Of a stretch of DNA of 56,230 nt, positions 25,878-33,330 are shown one piece after another. The notes below the pieces were generated by a model. It saw nothing but the letters and a program-made list of their open reading frames with translations. It ran no database searches and was not told the origin of the DNA. Where the stretch lies: contig CALWAS010000012.1 of NCBI GenBank assembly GCA_944375905.1, forward strand, positions 1 through 56,230, given 5' to 3'. Both the position numbers and the translations under genes were made by a program. The first letter of the stretch is position 1, and every line of letters begins with the position of its first letter. Source of the stretch: an uncultured Bacilli bacterium (lineage in GTDB: Bacteria > Bacillota_I > Bacilli_A > RFN20 > CAG-826).

Positions 25878-26603
25878 GTGAAAATAATCGAAAGAGCCCT
25901 GAGGGGAGCCTCGACCTTGGTATTCCTGGACCTCGAGGCAACGCAAATCTCGCACGAAACCATCGAAATAGGGGCCGTCATGGCCGACGTCGATGGCGAA
26001 GGAAAAGTCCGCAAAACCTACCCTTCTTTCAAAAAATACTGTCGGGCCAAGCGCCCGATCGGGCGACTTGTCTCCTCGATGACGGGAATCGACGAGCGGC
26101 TCCTTCAGAAAGAGGGCGTGACCTTTGCCGAGGCGCTGGAATCCCTCCGCAAGTACACCGGCTACCACCGCGAAAATGCCCTTTTTCTAACCTGGGGACC
26201 AGGCGACATCTCGATCCTCGAATGCACATTGAAGTATTCGCCCCTCGAAGATCTATCCTTCATTCGCTTCATCAAACGCAGGCATCTCGATTTCCAGTCG
26301 TTTCTCCGCACCTACGTGCAGGACGGGCACGGAAACCCCCTCTCCCTCCATAACGCCCTGGCGGCCTTCCGCGTGAGCCCGTCTTTGCACGAGCACGACG
26401 CGACTAGCGACGCCGAATCGCTTTTCCATCTCTATGAGGCCGTCATCTCTTCCCCTTCGATCCTCGAACGGGAATACATGAAGACCCTTTCCCATTTCGG
26501 GAAGGCCCCGGCCCCGCTCCTCAAAGTCGTTTCCGATCTTCGCGATGGAAAGACCGTGACGCCCGAAGACTACGAAAATTACGTGAGGGAGACATTCAAA
26601 TGA
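25878..26603 (+). CDS. DEDDh 3'-5' exonuclease (DnaQ/KapD-like)
   Basis: 241 residues. Exonuclease motifs: DLEA near 17-20 (Exo I), TWGPGDISIL near 103-112 (Exo II) and EHDATSDAESL near 172-182 (Exo III, DEDDh histidine). Closest by eye to KapD/ERI1-like exonucleases. The nucleic acid substrate is unknown. Start is GTG at 25878 with no ribosome site. Its stop overlaps recU by 4 nt (ATGA), so the two are coupled, which suggests a repair/recombination role. The last 70 residues lie outside the exonuclease fold. Confidence 0.85.
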   Translation: MKIIERALRGASTLVFLDLEATQISHETIEIGAVMADVDGEGKVRKTYPSFKKYCRAKRPIGRLVSSMTGIDERLLQKEGVTFAEALESLRKYTGYHRENALFLTWGPGDISILECTLKYSPLEDLSFIRFIKRRHLDFQSFLRTYVQDGHGNPLSLHNALAAFRVSPSLHEHDATSDAESLFHLYEAVISSPSILEREYMKTLSHFGKAPAPLLKVVSDLRDGKTVTPEDYENYVRETFK

Positions 26604-27202
26604 GCGGGGTTTTCCTCTATCCGAAGGGCGTTAAGCCGCCAAAGAAGGAAGAAAGCATAAAGGAAGCCCTTCCGAGAAAGAAGGATCCAAGGGCCGCCAA
26701 CCGCGGGATGGATTTCGAATCCGAGATAAACGAGACGAACGCGTACTATCTTCAAAAGGATCTCTGCGTCGTCTACAAAAGGCCGACTCCGATCAAGATC
26801 GTCAAGGTTGATTACACCCACGGGGCCAAAATAAAGGAGGCCTATTTCGAGACTCAGTCCACTACCGATTACAATGGCGTTTACAAAGGACGCTACCTCG
26901 ACTTCGAAGCCAAGGAATGCCGATCGAAAACCTCGTTCCCGCTCCATAACGTCCCCGCCCAGCAAATCGAGCATCTCAAACGCGTGATCGCCCACGGCGG
27001 CATCGCCTTTTTCCTCATTCGCTTCACAAGCGTCGACGAAACCTATTTCCTGCCGGCATCCTATCTGATTTCGTTCCTTCAAAGCGGAGGGAGGAAATCG
27101 ATTCCAATCGACGAAGTAAGGAAAAACGGAGCCCGGGTCAAGGAAGGGTTCCGTCCTCGCTACGACTATCTATCCCTCGTCGACGATTTCTTCCTGAAGT
27201 AA
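26600..27202 (+). CDS. recU: Holliday junction resolvase RecU
   Basis: 200 residues. RecU pattern: NRGMDFESEINETNAYYL near 34-51, then TDYNGVYKGRYLDFEAKE near 88-105 with the catalytic D-x-E/K site and stalk, and PLHNVPAQQIEHL near 114. Cleaves Holliday junctions in Bacillota (RuvC absent in these). In many Bacilli it precedes a penicillin-binding protein gene; here it instead follows an exonuclease. Its 3' end overlaps nth tail to tail by 37 nt. Confidence 0.94.
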   Translation: MSGVFLYPKGVKPPKKEESIKEALPRKKDPRAANRGMDFESEINETNAYYLQKDLCVVYKRPTPIKIVKVDYTHGAKIKEAYFETQSTTDYNGVYKGRYLDFEAKECRSKTSFPLHNVPAQQIEHLKRVIAHGGIAFFLIRFTSVDETYFLPASYLISFLQSGGRKSIPIDEVRKNGARVKEGFRPRYDYLSLVDDFFLK

Positions 27203-27819
27203 GGGCAAACCGCCGCCAACTCGCAATCCTTGCAACGCGGGGAAAGCGACAAGCAGCGCGCCCTCCCATGCGAAATGAGGGCCAAATGGACGAAGTGCCA
27301 ATCTTCCCTCGGGAAAAGCCTTTCGAGCTTTCCCTGGATGGCGATGACGCCATCTTCTTCCTTTGCAAAGCCAAGGCGCTTCGAAAGGCGCCCGACGTGG
27401 GTGTCGACCGGGATGGCAGGAACATCTTTCCGCTCGAGGAGGAAAACCGAAGCCGTCTTGTGACCGATGCCCGGAAGCGATGTCAACTCGTTCATTTCGA
27501 CCGGGATTTGCGAGTGGAAACGCGAAACGATTTCCCCTGAAGCCCTGACGAGGTTATGAGCTTTCGTCTTGGCAAGGCCAATACTCGATATGATGCGTCG
27601 GACTTCTTCCTCATCGGCCTTGGCCAGACTATCGACGTCTGGATAGAGGGAAAAGAGCCTCGGCGTTACCTTGTTGACCGATTCGTCGCTCGTCTGGGCG
27701 GAGAGGGCTATCGCGAAAAGACATTCGTAGTCATTGCGGAAGTTAAGGGCGCATTTCGCGTCGGGATAGGTTTTCCTGAGATAGGACAGGACGATCGCGG
27801 CCCTTTCCTCTTTCCTCAT
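27166..27819 (-). CDS. nth: Endonuclease III
   Basis: 217 residues. Helix-hairpin-helix LPGIGHKTA near 114-122, catalytic D in VDTHVGRLSKRLG near 138-150, and C-terminal [4Fe-4S] loop C-x6-C-x2-C-x5-C (CLSLSPRCKDCELAAVC near 187-203). Removes oxidised pyrimidines. It overlaps dnaD by 4 nt; dnaD-nth is the standard Bacilli pair. Confidence 0.96.
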   Translation of the reverse strand: MRKEERAAIVLSYLRKTYPDAKCALNFRNDYECLFAIALSAQTSDESVNKVTPRLFSLYPDVDSLAKADEEEVRRIISSIGLAKTKAHNLVRASGEIVSRFHSQIPVEMNELTSLPGIGHKTASVFLLERKDVPAIPVDTHVGRLSKRLGFAKEEDGVIAIQGKLERLFPREDWHFVHLALISHGRARCLSLSPRCKDCELAAVCPYFRKKSSTRDR

Positions 27820-28460
27820 TTTTCGAACTTCGCCTCGTCTTTTCTAAGGCGGTCGCCGATCGGCTCGGCGGAAAGGTGGGAAACGGCGCTGGCCCCTTCG
27901 CTAAGGCGGTCGTCGCTTTGACGCTGGGCAATCAGCCGGCGTTCCACTGCCTTGAGAGACGATTTGCCATCCCTTATGCAATCAAGAAGGGCGTTTTTGA
28001 CCTCGTCGTCGCGGAAGCCCATCTCGAGGAAACGGGAAATCGACGAACGTTCGAGCGGGGAGAGGGTCCGTTCGAGCCTGTCCTCGAAAAAGGAATTGAG
28101 TTCCTCGGCCCGTCGCTCGTTTTTCGAAGTTCCGTCCTGTTCGGCGACGGCGGCGCGTAGCCTCGCATACGCCCGCTCCTTAGCCGGCTCGACAGAAAGG
28201 GTCGATTGGCCCCCTTCTTTCCCGTAAGCAATGAACTTACGCGAGAAAAGCGAGGCAAGGATCGCGTCGATCTCGTCGCTTTTAAGACTCATCTTCAAGG
28301 CAAGCGAGTCGCTATTCAAAACCGGGTTCCGGAGTTTGACTAGATGGTCGAGCATCAAAAGGACGGCCAATTCGTTTTCGCTGAGCCCCAGATCTCGATA
28401 GGTCTCGAGCAGGGCGTATTCGAAGGGGATGAAATCCCGAAGTGAGTTCATTTTCGCCAT
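27816..28460 (-). CDS. dnaD: Replication initiation protein DnaD
   Basis: 214 residues from the chosen start. N-terminal winged-helix DnaD domain (FIPFEYALLETYRDLGLSENE near 9-29) and a C-terminal DnaB_2/DnaD domain with SPLERSSISRFLEMGFRDDE near 126-145. It loads the helicase with DnaB and DnaI. Three in-frame ATGs compete: 28466, 28460 (AAGGA five bases upstream) and 28451 (ATGA overlap with the cca stop). I chose 28460. Coupled to the cca and nth genes. Confidence 0.88.
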   Translation of the reverse strand: MAKMNSLRDFIPFEYALLETYRDLGLSENELAVLLMLDHLVKLRNPVLNSDSLALKMSLKSDEIDAILASLFSRKFIAYGKEGGQSTLSVEPAKERAYARLRAAVAEQDGTSKNERRAEELNSFFEDRLERTLSPLERSSISRFLEMGFRDDEVKNALLDCIRDGKSSLKAVERRLIAQRQSDDRLSEGASAVSHLSAEPIGDRLRKDEAKFEK

Positions 28461-29071
28461 ATCCATCCTTTCCTTTCCTCTTCCTCGAGCTTGGCCGGGT
28501 TTATTTCGCCAAGGAGAGGATAGCACGCCTTAAGCGCCTCCAAAGTCCTTTCCTCGATTTCGAAGCCAAGGCGAAATGAGAAGCGCTCGGCCCGACAAAT
28601 GCGGAGGGGATCCTCGCGAAAGCGAATATAGGGGTCGCCAATCGTCCTTATCGTCTTCGAGCGAAGGTCGTCTAGGCCTCCATGGAAATCGTGAATCGAC
28701 ATGGCAGAGTCGATGTAAATGGCATTGATCGTGAAGTCGCGCCTCCTTGAATCGGTCGCGAGATCCTTAACGAATTTGATGAAAGAAGGATGGCGATGAT
28801 CTAGGTATTCCCCTTCTTCCCTCAAGGTCGTTATCTCGGCCCGCCCTTGCGATTTTCCGAGCTTGACGCGGCCATAGCGGGCAAAGGAGTAGTCGCTTCC
28901 TTCCGGCAGGAAGGCCATCTCCTCTTCCACCGTCGCATCCGTGCAGAAATCGAGGTCTTCGAGCGGCAAAGAAAGCAAGAGATCCCGGCTGGTTCCCCCT
29001 ACCATGTAAAGATTGAATCCGTTTTTCGCGTACAAAGCGGCCAATTCGTCGAAAATGGGCAGGCGTTTCAT
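28448..29071 (-). CDS. cca: Short CCA-adding enzyme (tRNA nucleotidyltransferase head and neck)
   Basis: 207 residues, about half the usual 390-450. The catalytic head is complete: GGTSRDLLLSLPLEDLDF with the DxD pair near 26-43, and RRRDFTINAIYID near 108-120. The RFREDPLRICRAERFSFRLGF neck starts near 146, but the chain ends after NPAKLEEEERKGWIWRK, where the body and tail domains should follow. Either a naturally minimal enzyme or a truncated gene. The only tRNA gene seen here (tRNA-Leu) encodes its own CCA, which might relax selection. Leaderless-type start, overlapping dnaD. Confidence 0.85.
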   Translation of the reverse strand: MKRLPIFDELAALYAKNGFNLYMVGGTSRDLLLSLPLEDLDFCTDATVEEEMAFLPEGSDYSFARYGRVKLGKSQGRAEITTLREEGEYLDHRHPSFIKFVKDLATDSRRRDFTINAIYIDSAMSIHDFHGGLDDLRSKTIRTIGDPYIRFREDPLRICRAERFSFRLGFEIEERTLEALKACYPLLGEINPAKLEEEERKGWIWRK

Positions 29072-29079
29072 CGAGAGTG

Positions 29080-29085
29080 ATTATA
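29080..29085 (-). promoter_or_regulatory. -10 box of cca-dnaD-nth, leaderless type
   Basis: Minus-strand TATAAT 8 nt before the cca ATG, immediately after the hup terminator. No Shine-Dalgarno. Confidence 0.6.
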
Positions 29086-29111
29086 AATAAAAAGCCCGCC
29101 GAGGCGGGCTT
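29086..29111 (-). terminator. Terminator of hup
   Basis: Minus-strand stem AAGCCCGCC/GGCGGGCTT with a 2-3 nt turn and TTTATTTA tail, 18 nt after the hup stop; it directly abuts the cca -10 box. Confidence 0.85.
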
Positions 29112-29128
29112 CTCATCCAAAGAAGAAG

Positions 29129-29401
29129 TTAGTTAAGCTTTTCTTTGAGGGCCTTGGAGATCTTGAAGGTCGCGGTCGCGGAGGCCGGGATCGTGATCTT
29201 CTCCTGATTGGCCGGGTTGGTGCCCTCTCTCTCGGCGCGCATCTTCTTGGCAAAGATGCCAAAGCCGGAAAGCTTGACTTCCTGGCCGGCGACGAGAGCA
29301 TCGGTGATGACATCGATGACGGCATCGACCGCTGCTTCGGCGTCCTTCTTGGTGAGGTTGCCCTTGAGCGCCACTTCTTCGATGAGTTCAGCTTTGTTCA
29401 T
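29129..29401 (-). CDS. hup: DNA-binding protein HU
   Basis: 90 residues, standard HU. MNKAELIEEVA start, GFGIF turn near 47-51, DNA-arm around EGTNPANQEKITIPASAT (63-80). Nucleoid architecture. The frame is open 13 codons further up, but the ATG at 29401 has AAAGGAGTGAAACC and matches the family start. In B. subtilis cmk, der and hbs lie in the same order; here der-cmk are the upstream neighbours. Confidence 0.97.
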   Translation of the reverse strand: MNKAELIEEVALKGNLTKKDAEAAVDAVIDVITDALVAGQEVKLSGFGIFAKKMRAEREGTNPANQEKITIPASATATFKISKALKEKLN

Positions 29402-29425
29402 GGTTTCACTCCTTTCAAAACTGTG

Positions 29426-29453
29426 CTCATACGGTAACAAACGCCTTTGTCAA
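29426..29453 (-). promoter_or_regulatory. Promoter of hup
   Basis: Minus strand: TTGACA (29448-29453), 16-nt spacer, TATGAG (29426-29431), leader with AAAGGAGTG. The -35 is perfect, the -10 is weak. Confidence 0.5.
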
Positions 29454-29618
29454 TATCAAGTACATTAAAGTCCAAAATCACTCGATATTACCGAATGTAT
29501 ATGGTTAATTAACCCGGTTAGGAAATAAAAATTTTCACTTGTTTTCATAAATCAACTTATTCCAAATGGTAAAAATATGCCGATTTTGCGTTGGTTTTTC
29601 GCTGTTTGAAAATAATTT

Positions 29619-29634
29619 ATGAAAACGCTTTCAT
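29619..29634. promoter_or_regulatory. Catabolite-responsive element (CcpA site)
   Basis: ATGAAAACGCTTTCAT matches the cre consensus WTGNAANCGNWNNCW. It lies about 165 bp upstream of the hup -35 and about 60 bp after the der stop, so the regulated unit is not obvious. Confidence 0.5.
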
Positions 29635-29692
29635 GGAATGAATTACCGATTTGCTAAAGTTCACGAAAAGTGAGAATTTACCGATTAAAAAT

Positions 29693-30997
29693 CTATTTTC
29701 GTTCCCGATAGACGATCTTGATGGGGCTTCCGTCGAAGGCAAACGATTCCCTAAAGCGGTTTTCGAGATAGCGCGTGTAGGAGAAATGCGCGTGCTTGGG
29801 ATCGTTGCAGAACATGATGAGGGTCGGAGGGGCGGTCCTTGCCTGGCTTGCATAGTAGATCTTCAGCCGCCCGTGATGGAAATCCGGCGTGGGGTTGAGG
29901 TCTTGGGCATCTCTTACGATATCGTTCAAAATGGCCGTGGATACGCGCCGGTTATATGCCTCGTGGGCTGTTCTGGCGGCGTCGAGGACCTTTTGGCATC
30001 CTTCCCCGGTAAGAGCCGATACGAAGACAATCGGGGCAAAATCGAGGAACTTGAATGCCGTCCTGATTTCCTTCGTGAAGGATTCCTTCGTTTTTCCCTT
30101 GGCCTTGGCGAGATCCCACTTGTTGACGACGATGCCCATTGCCTTGTCGGCTTCGTAGGCGTAGCCGGCAACGTGCTTGTCCTGTTCCCTTATCCCCTCG
30201 CTGCCGTCGATCAATATGAAGCTGACTTCCGAGCGGTCGATGGCGCTGAGCGCCCTCAGGGCAGCGTATTTGTCTATCGATTCGTAGATCTTCCCCCGCT
30301 TGATCAATCCAGCGGTATCGATGGCGACATAGGAAACGCCGTCTTTGATGAAAGGGGTATCGGTCGAATCGCGGGTCGTTCCCTCGATCGGCGCAACGAT
30401 CGAGCGTTCTTTGCCTATGAGGCGGTTGACGAGGGAGCTCTTTCCGACATTCGGCCGCCCAATGAGGGAAAAGGGTATCGCCCCTTCGTAGGTCGTGGCT
30501 TCCTTTTCCGGCAGTTCTCTGACGATGCGGTCGAGCAAATCGCCAATGCCAATGCCATGGGCTCCGGAAACCGCCATCGGCTCGCCGAAGCCGAGGCTGT
30601 AATACTGGCTCGTGTCGCCGATGGATTCGATGTTGTCGAGTTTATTGGCGACAAGGATCGTCGTCTTTTTCTTCTGGTGGAGCATCCTTGCTATCAATCG
30701 GTCGTCATCGGTAAGCAAGGTGTGGGCATCGGTGACGAAAACCACAAGGTCGCTTTCCTCGATGGCGATTTCGACCTGGGCCCTTATCTCGGCTTGAAAA
30801 GGGGCGTTTTTCAATTGAATCCCGCCCGTGTCGATTATCGTGAATTTCTTAGTAAGCCATTCGGCGTGGGCATAAAGCCGGTCTCTCGTAACGCCCGGGG
30901 TCTCTTCGACAATCGAGCGGCGTTCGCCGACGATTCGGTTGAAGATGGTGCTTTTGCCAGACGATGGGCGGCCGACTAGCGCAACGGTTCCTAGCAC
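29693..30997 (-). CDS. der: Ribosome assembly GTPase Der (EngA)
   Basis: 434 residues with two tandem GTPase domains: first P-loop GRPSSGKSTIFNR near 9-21, second GRPNVGKSSLVNR near 180-192, each with DTAG/DTAGL switch II, then a C-terminal KH-like domain. The first loop has SS where NV is usual. Needed for 50S assembly. Starts with GTG at 30997, preceded by GGAGGGAATTTCCA, and overlaps the end of cmk by 7 nt. Confidence 0.96.
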   Translation of the reverse strand: MLGTVALVGRPSSGKSTIFNRIVGERRSIVEETPGVTRDRLYAHAEWLTKKFTIIDTGGIQLKNAPFQAEIRAQVEIAIEESDLVVFVTDAHTLLTDDDRLIARMLHQKKKTTILVANKLDNIESIGDTSQYYSLGFGEPMAVSGAHGIGIGDLLDRIVRELPEKEATTYEGAIPFSLIGRPNVGKSSLVNRLIGKERSIVAPIEGTTRDSTDTPFIKDGVSYVAIDTAGLIKRGKIYESIDKYAALRALSAIDRSEVSFILIDGSEGIREQDKHVAGYAYEADKAMGIVVNKWDLAKAKGKTKESFTKEIRTAFKFLDFAPIVFVSALTGEGCQKVLDAARTAHEAYNRRVSTAILNDIVRDAQDLNPTPDFHHGRLKIYYASQARTAPPTLIMFCNDPKHAHFSYTRYLENRFRESFAFDGSPIKIVYRERK

Positions 30998-31674
30998 TGG
31001 AAATTCCCTCCGAGCTTTTTCCTGATGGAACGCAGGACGGCCTCGACCGCTTGGTCGATCGAAAGATAGGACGTGTCGATCATTATCGAATCGGAAGCCG
31101 GGCGAAGCGGCGCAAAGTCGCGGTGACTATCGATGTAATCTCTCATCCGGAGGTCGTTTTTTACGTCCTCGAGCGAAGTCTTTATCCCCTTCGAGAGGTT
31201 TTCTTCATAGCGACGGATGGCCCGCGTGTCGACCGAAGCCGTCTGGAAAATCTTCACGTCGGCATCGGGAAGAACGTAGGTGCCGATGTCCCGGCCATCC
31301 ATCACGACGGAGTGCTTTTTCGCGATTGCGCGTTGCATGTCGACGAGGGCGAGACGAATCGGCTTCATGGCAGCAATATAGCTGACGTTGCCGGATATGA
31401 GCGGCTCCCGGATGACCTTGGTCACGTCCTCGCCATTGCAGATGACCCTCCCGTCTTCGAGAAGGTCGATGTCCATCCCGGGAATGAGAGTCACGGCCTG
31501 GGCTTCGCTTTTCGGGTCGAGGCCCCTTTTTATGACAGCATTGGTAAAGGCCCGGTACATCGCCCCGGTATCGACATAGGTAAAGCCGAGCTTGGCCGCC
31601 ACCCTTTTCGCTATCGTGCTCTTTCCGGCCGCAGCCGGGCCGTCGATGGCAATCTGAAAATGCTTTTCTTCCAT
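30991..31674 (-). CDS. cmk: Cytidylate kinase
   Basis: 227 residues. P-loop DGPAAAGKSTIAKR near 11-24, YVDTGAMYRA near 34-43, and VMDGRDIGTYVLPDADVK near 119-136. Phosphorylates CMP and dCMP. Start set at ATG 31674, preceded by GAGGAGGGGGAAC, rather than eight codons further up. Overlaps der by 7 nt; the 94-residue membrane protein gene precedes it. Confidence 0.96.
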   Translation of the reverse strand: MEEKHFQIAIDGPAAAGKSTIAKRVAAKLGFTYVDTGAMYRAFTNAVIKRGLDPKSEAQAVTLIPGMDIDLLEDGRVICNGEDVTKVIREPLISGNVSYIAAMKPIRLALVDMQRAIAKKHSVVMDGRDIGTYVLPDADVKIFQTASVDTRAIRRYEENLSKGIKTSLEDVKNDLRMRDYIDSHRDFAPLRPASDSIMIDTSYLSIDQAVEAVLRSIRKKLGGNFQC

Positions 31675-31685
31675 GTTCCCCCTCC

Positions 31686-31970
31686 TCAAATGACCCAAAG
31701 GAAATATACGAGCACGAACGCTAGGACGGTAACCAAAAGGGCGGCCGTCTTCATGATAAGGTTCCGCCGCTTCTTCTCGACATAGGAGCGATACGGCGTG
31801 AGCTGAAGCTTCGGCTCGTAGCTTGGCGAAAGCGAACCTTCAAGCTTGGCACGGTCGGCCTTCGAGAACGAGATGGCGTTCCCTTCCTTCGGCTTGAACG
31901 ATCTTTCCGGAAGCGACTTGATCTTGGCGCGGTATTTTCGCCACTTCTGTTGGCGGGTTTCGGCTTTCAT
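31686..31970 (-). CDS. Small single-pass membrane protein, basic N-terminus
   Basis: 94 residues. First 70 are basic and hydrophilic (many Lys/Arg, coiled or disordered), followed by one membrane helix at the C-terminus (about 73-93), a tail-anchored layout with the bulk in the cytoplasm. No family recognised. The first gene of the transcript that continues to cmk-der (11 nt gap). Starts at an ATG lying 7 nt after a TAGAAT box, without Shine-Dalgarno. Confidence 0.7.
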   Translation of the reverse strand: MKAETRQQKWRKYRAKIKSLPERSFKPKEGNAISFSKADRAKLEGSLSPSYEPKLQLTPYRSYVEKKRRNLIMKTAALLVTVLAFVLVYFLWVI

Positions 31971-31977
31971 GTGATTA

Positions 31978-31983
31978 ATTCTA
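31978..31983 (-). promoter_or_regulatory. -10 box, leaderless type
   Basis: Minus-strand TAGAAT, 7 nt before the ATG of the 94-residue membrane protein. A GTGAAG at 17-nt spacing is a possible -35. Confidence 0.55.
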
Positions 31984-32121
31984 CCTTGATATAACTAAAC
32001 CTTCACTCTCTAAGAGAGCGAAGAAATCGATTTCATTCCTAGAGACCTTGCGATGGTACTGAGAAAGGCCCTGATAAAGATAACTGGAGGCCGGCCTAGG
32101 GAGAGGCGAACGGCCTTCAAG

Positions 32122-32150
32122 TTGATACCGGGGATTTTCACTTCTATAAT
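32122..32150 (+). promoter_or_regulatory. Promoter of ferredoxin gene
   Basis: TTGATA (32122-32127), 17-nt spacer, TATAAT (32145-32150); a near-consensus housekeeping promoter, with leader containing AGGAGG (32162-32167). Confidence 0.85.
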
Positions 32151-32177
32151 CCATTCGAACCAGGAGGAATGAAAACC

Positions 32178-32363
32178 ATGGCCAAGAAAGTCAAAGTCAA
32201 CGCCGATGCCTGCATCGGATGCGGTCTCTGCGTCTCGACCGCCCCGGATGTGTTCGCTTTCACCGACGACGGGAAGAGCGAAGTGATCGGGGATGTCGCG
32301 GACGAAAGCCAGGTCGACGAGATCGTCGCCTCGTGCCCGGTCGGCGCGATCGAGGAAGACTAA
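32178..32363 (+). CDS. Ferredoxin, single [4Fe-4S]
   Basis: 61 residues. Cluster ligands CIGCGLC near 12-18 and the fourth Cys in ASCPVGA near 51-57; no second cluster motif. Small electron carrier. The ATG at 32169 lies one base from AGGAGG and is too close, while ATG 32178 is 10 nt from it, so I take the latter. Single-gene transcript with strong promoter and terminator, so likely well expressed. Confidence 0.93.
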   Translation: MAKKVKVNADACIGCGLCVSTAPDVFAFTDDGKSEVIGDVADESQVDEIVASCPVGAIEED

Positions 32364-32380
32364 CTCCTCTAACGATCATG

Positions 32381-32407
32381 AAAAGCCCCTGCAAAAGGGG
32401 CTTTTTT
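32381..32407. terminator. Terminator between ferredoxin and ribU
   Basis: AAAAGCCCC/GGGGCTTTT stem followed by TTT on the plus strand; A-tract on the other side makes it usable for ribU on the minus strand. Confidence 0.88.
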
Positions 32408-32421
32408 AATTGAAAACCGCT

Positions 32422-33114
32422 CTAGTTCCTTTGATATCTAAGGAAGACGTGAAGGCTACGGTAAATGAGGAATGTCGCCGCAATGACGATGGCGTCCTTG
32501 ATGAGATTGAGGGGGAGCACCGCAAAGAACGCATACGGCCATCCGAGGTCGGTGATATTCGGGTTGGCGGCCTGACACATGGCAAGGAGCGATTCTTCGC
32601 TGAACCCCATGACGAACATGTAGAAAGGGAGCATCAAGTAGACGTTCATCGTCATGGCAACGAGGACTTGAAGGACGGTTGAAACGGCAAAGCCGATTGC
32701 CACCCCCTTTAGATTCCGATGCTTCTTGTAAATGATTGCCGCCGGTATGACGAAAACCGTCGAGAAAATCAAATCGCTCAGTTCGCCGACGCACAAGGTA
32801 GAGGTAAAAGGAAGTTTGATTACGGTCTTGACGAGAATGACCATGAAGGCCGAAAGCGGCCCGTAGGCGAACCCGGCCACGAAGATCGGGATCTCGTCGA
32901 AGTGAAGGGCCAAAAATCCCGGAATGAAAGGCAGGTTTATCGAAAAGACGGGAACGACGTAAAGTACGGCCGCAATCGCCGAGAAAACCCCGATGCGTGC
33001 CACGAAGCGAGGCCAGTCGAAACTGCCGCTGCGATGCTCGCGCCCGTAGAAACGAATGAGGAGCACGGCGAAGACGGCGATGAGGACGATGACGAGAACC
33101 GAATGCCAATCCAT
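32422..33114 (-). CDS. ribU: Riboflavin ECF transporter S component
   Basis: 230 residues, six hydrophobic segments, with the RibU-like stretch ALHFDEIPIFVAGFAYGPLSA near 68-88. RibU binds riboflavin and works with the EcfA/EcfT module, which is not in this window. An FMN riboswitch directly upstream supports the substrate. The N-terminus has a somewhat long first helix. The ATG at 33114 is preceded by GGAGGG, 7 nt away, which is also the 3' arm of the riboswitch terminator. No rib biosynthesis genes nearby, so the cell may rely on uptake. Confidence 0.92.
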   Translation of the reverse strand: MDWHSVLVIVLIAVFAVLLIRFYGREHRSGSFDWPRFVARIGVFSAIAAVLYVVPVFSINLPFIPGFLALHFDEIPIFVAGFAYGPLSAFMVILVKTVIKLPFTSTLCVGELSDLIFSTVFVIPAAIIYKKHRNLKGVAIGFAVSTVLQVLVAMTMNVYLMLPFYMFVMGFSEESLLAMCQAANPNITDLGWPYAFFAVLPLNLIKDAIVIAATFLIYRSLHVFLRYQRN

Positions 33115-33144
33115 GAAAAAACCCTCCGTTCTTCGCTAGAGGGT
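33115..33144 (-). terminator. Riboswitch-controlled terminator, overlaps the ribU ribosome site
   Basis: Minus-strand stem ACCCTC/GAGGGT with 12-nt loop, followed by TTTTTTC and directly by the ATG. The 3' arm is the Shine-Dalgarno sequence of ribU. Confidence 0.8.
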
Positions 33145-33157
33145 GAATGGATTCGCT

Positions 33158-33276
33158 TTCGCTTCTTCCAATCCGGACTTTACCGTTGGCGCCGGAATCC
33201 CACCGGCTCATGCCCATCAATCGACGGGCTCGCGGGCTTTACCGCCAGTCGACGTAACTATCGTCGCCCTGAAGCA
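33158..33276 (-). promoter_or_regulatory. FMN riboswitch (RFN element)
   Basis: Minus-strand RNA with the conserved RFN parts in order: CAGGGCGACG, CTGGCGGTAAAGCCCGCGAG, GAGCCGGTGGGATTCCGGCG, CCAACGGTAAAGTCCGGATG-like ending CGGATTGGAAGAAGCG. It senses FMN and should switch the downstream terminator, lowering ribU expression when FMN is plentiful. Confidence 0.95.
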
Positions 33277-33330
33277 CCTAAATTCTACGTAAGGGGGAAA
33301 TGGTTTCAAGCCCAAGTCGAATGCACGGAA

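Larger units (their letters stand above)
29402..29692. other. AT-rich regulatory region upstream of hup
   Basis: 291 bp, strikingly AT-rich against its surroundings, without a gene. Holds a -35 TTGACA for hup, a CcpA-type site at 29620-29633 and three copies of a WTTACCGAWT-like element (29487-29496, 29642-29651, 29677-29686, the last with TTTACCGATT). A weak hairpin follows the der stop. Confidence 0.6.

Noticed and set aside
29651-30979. 442-residue plus-strand frame
   Set aside because: Antisense of der.
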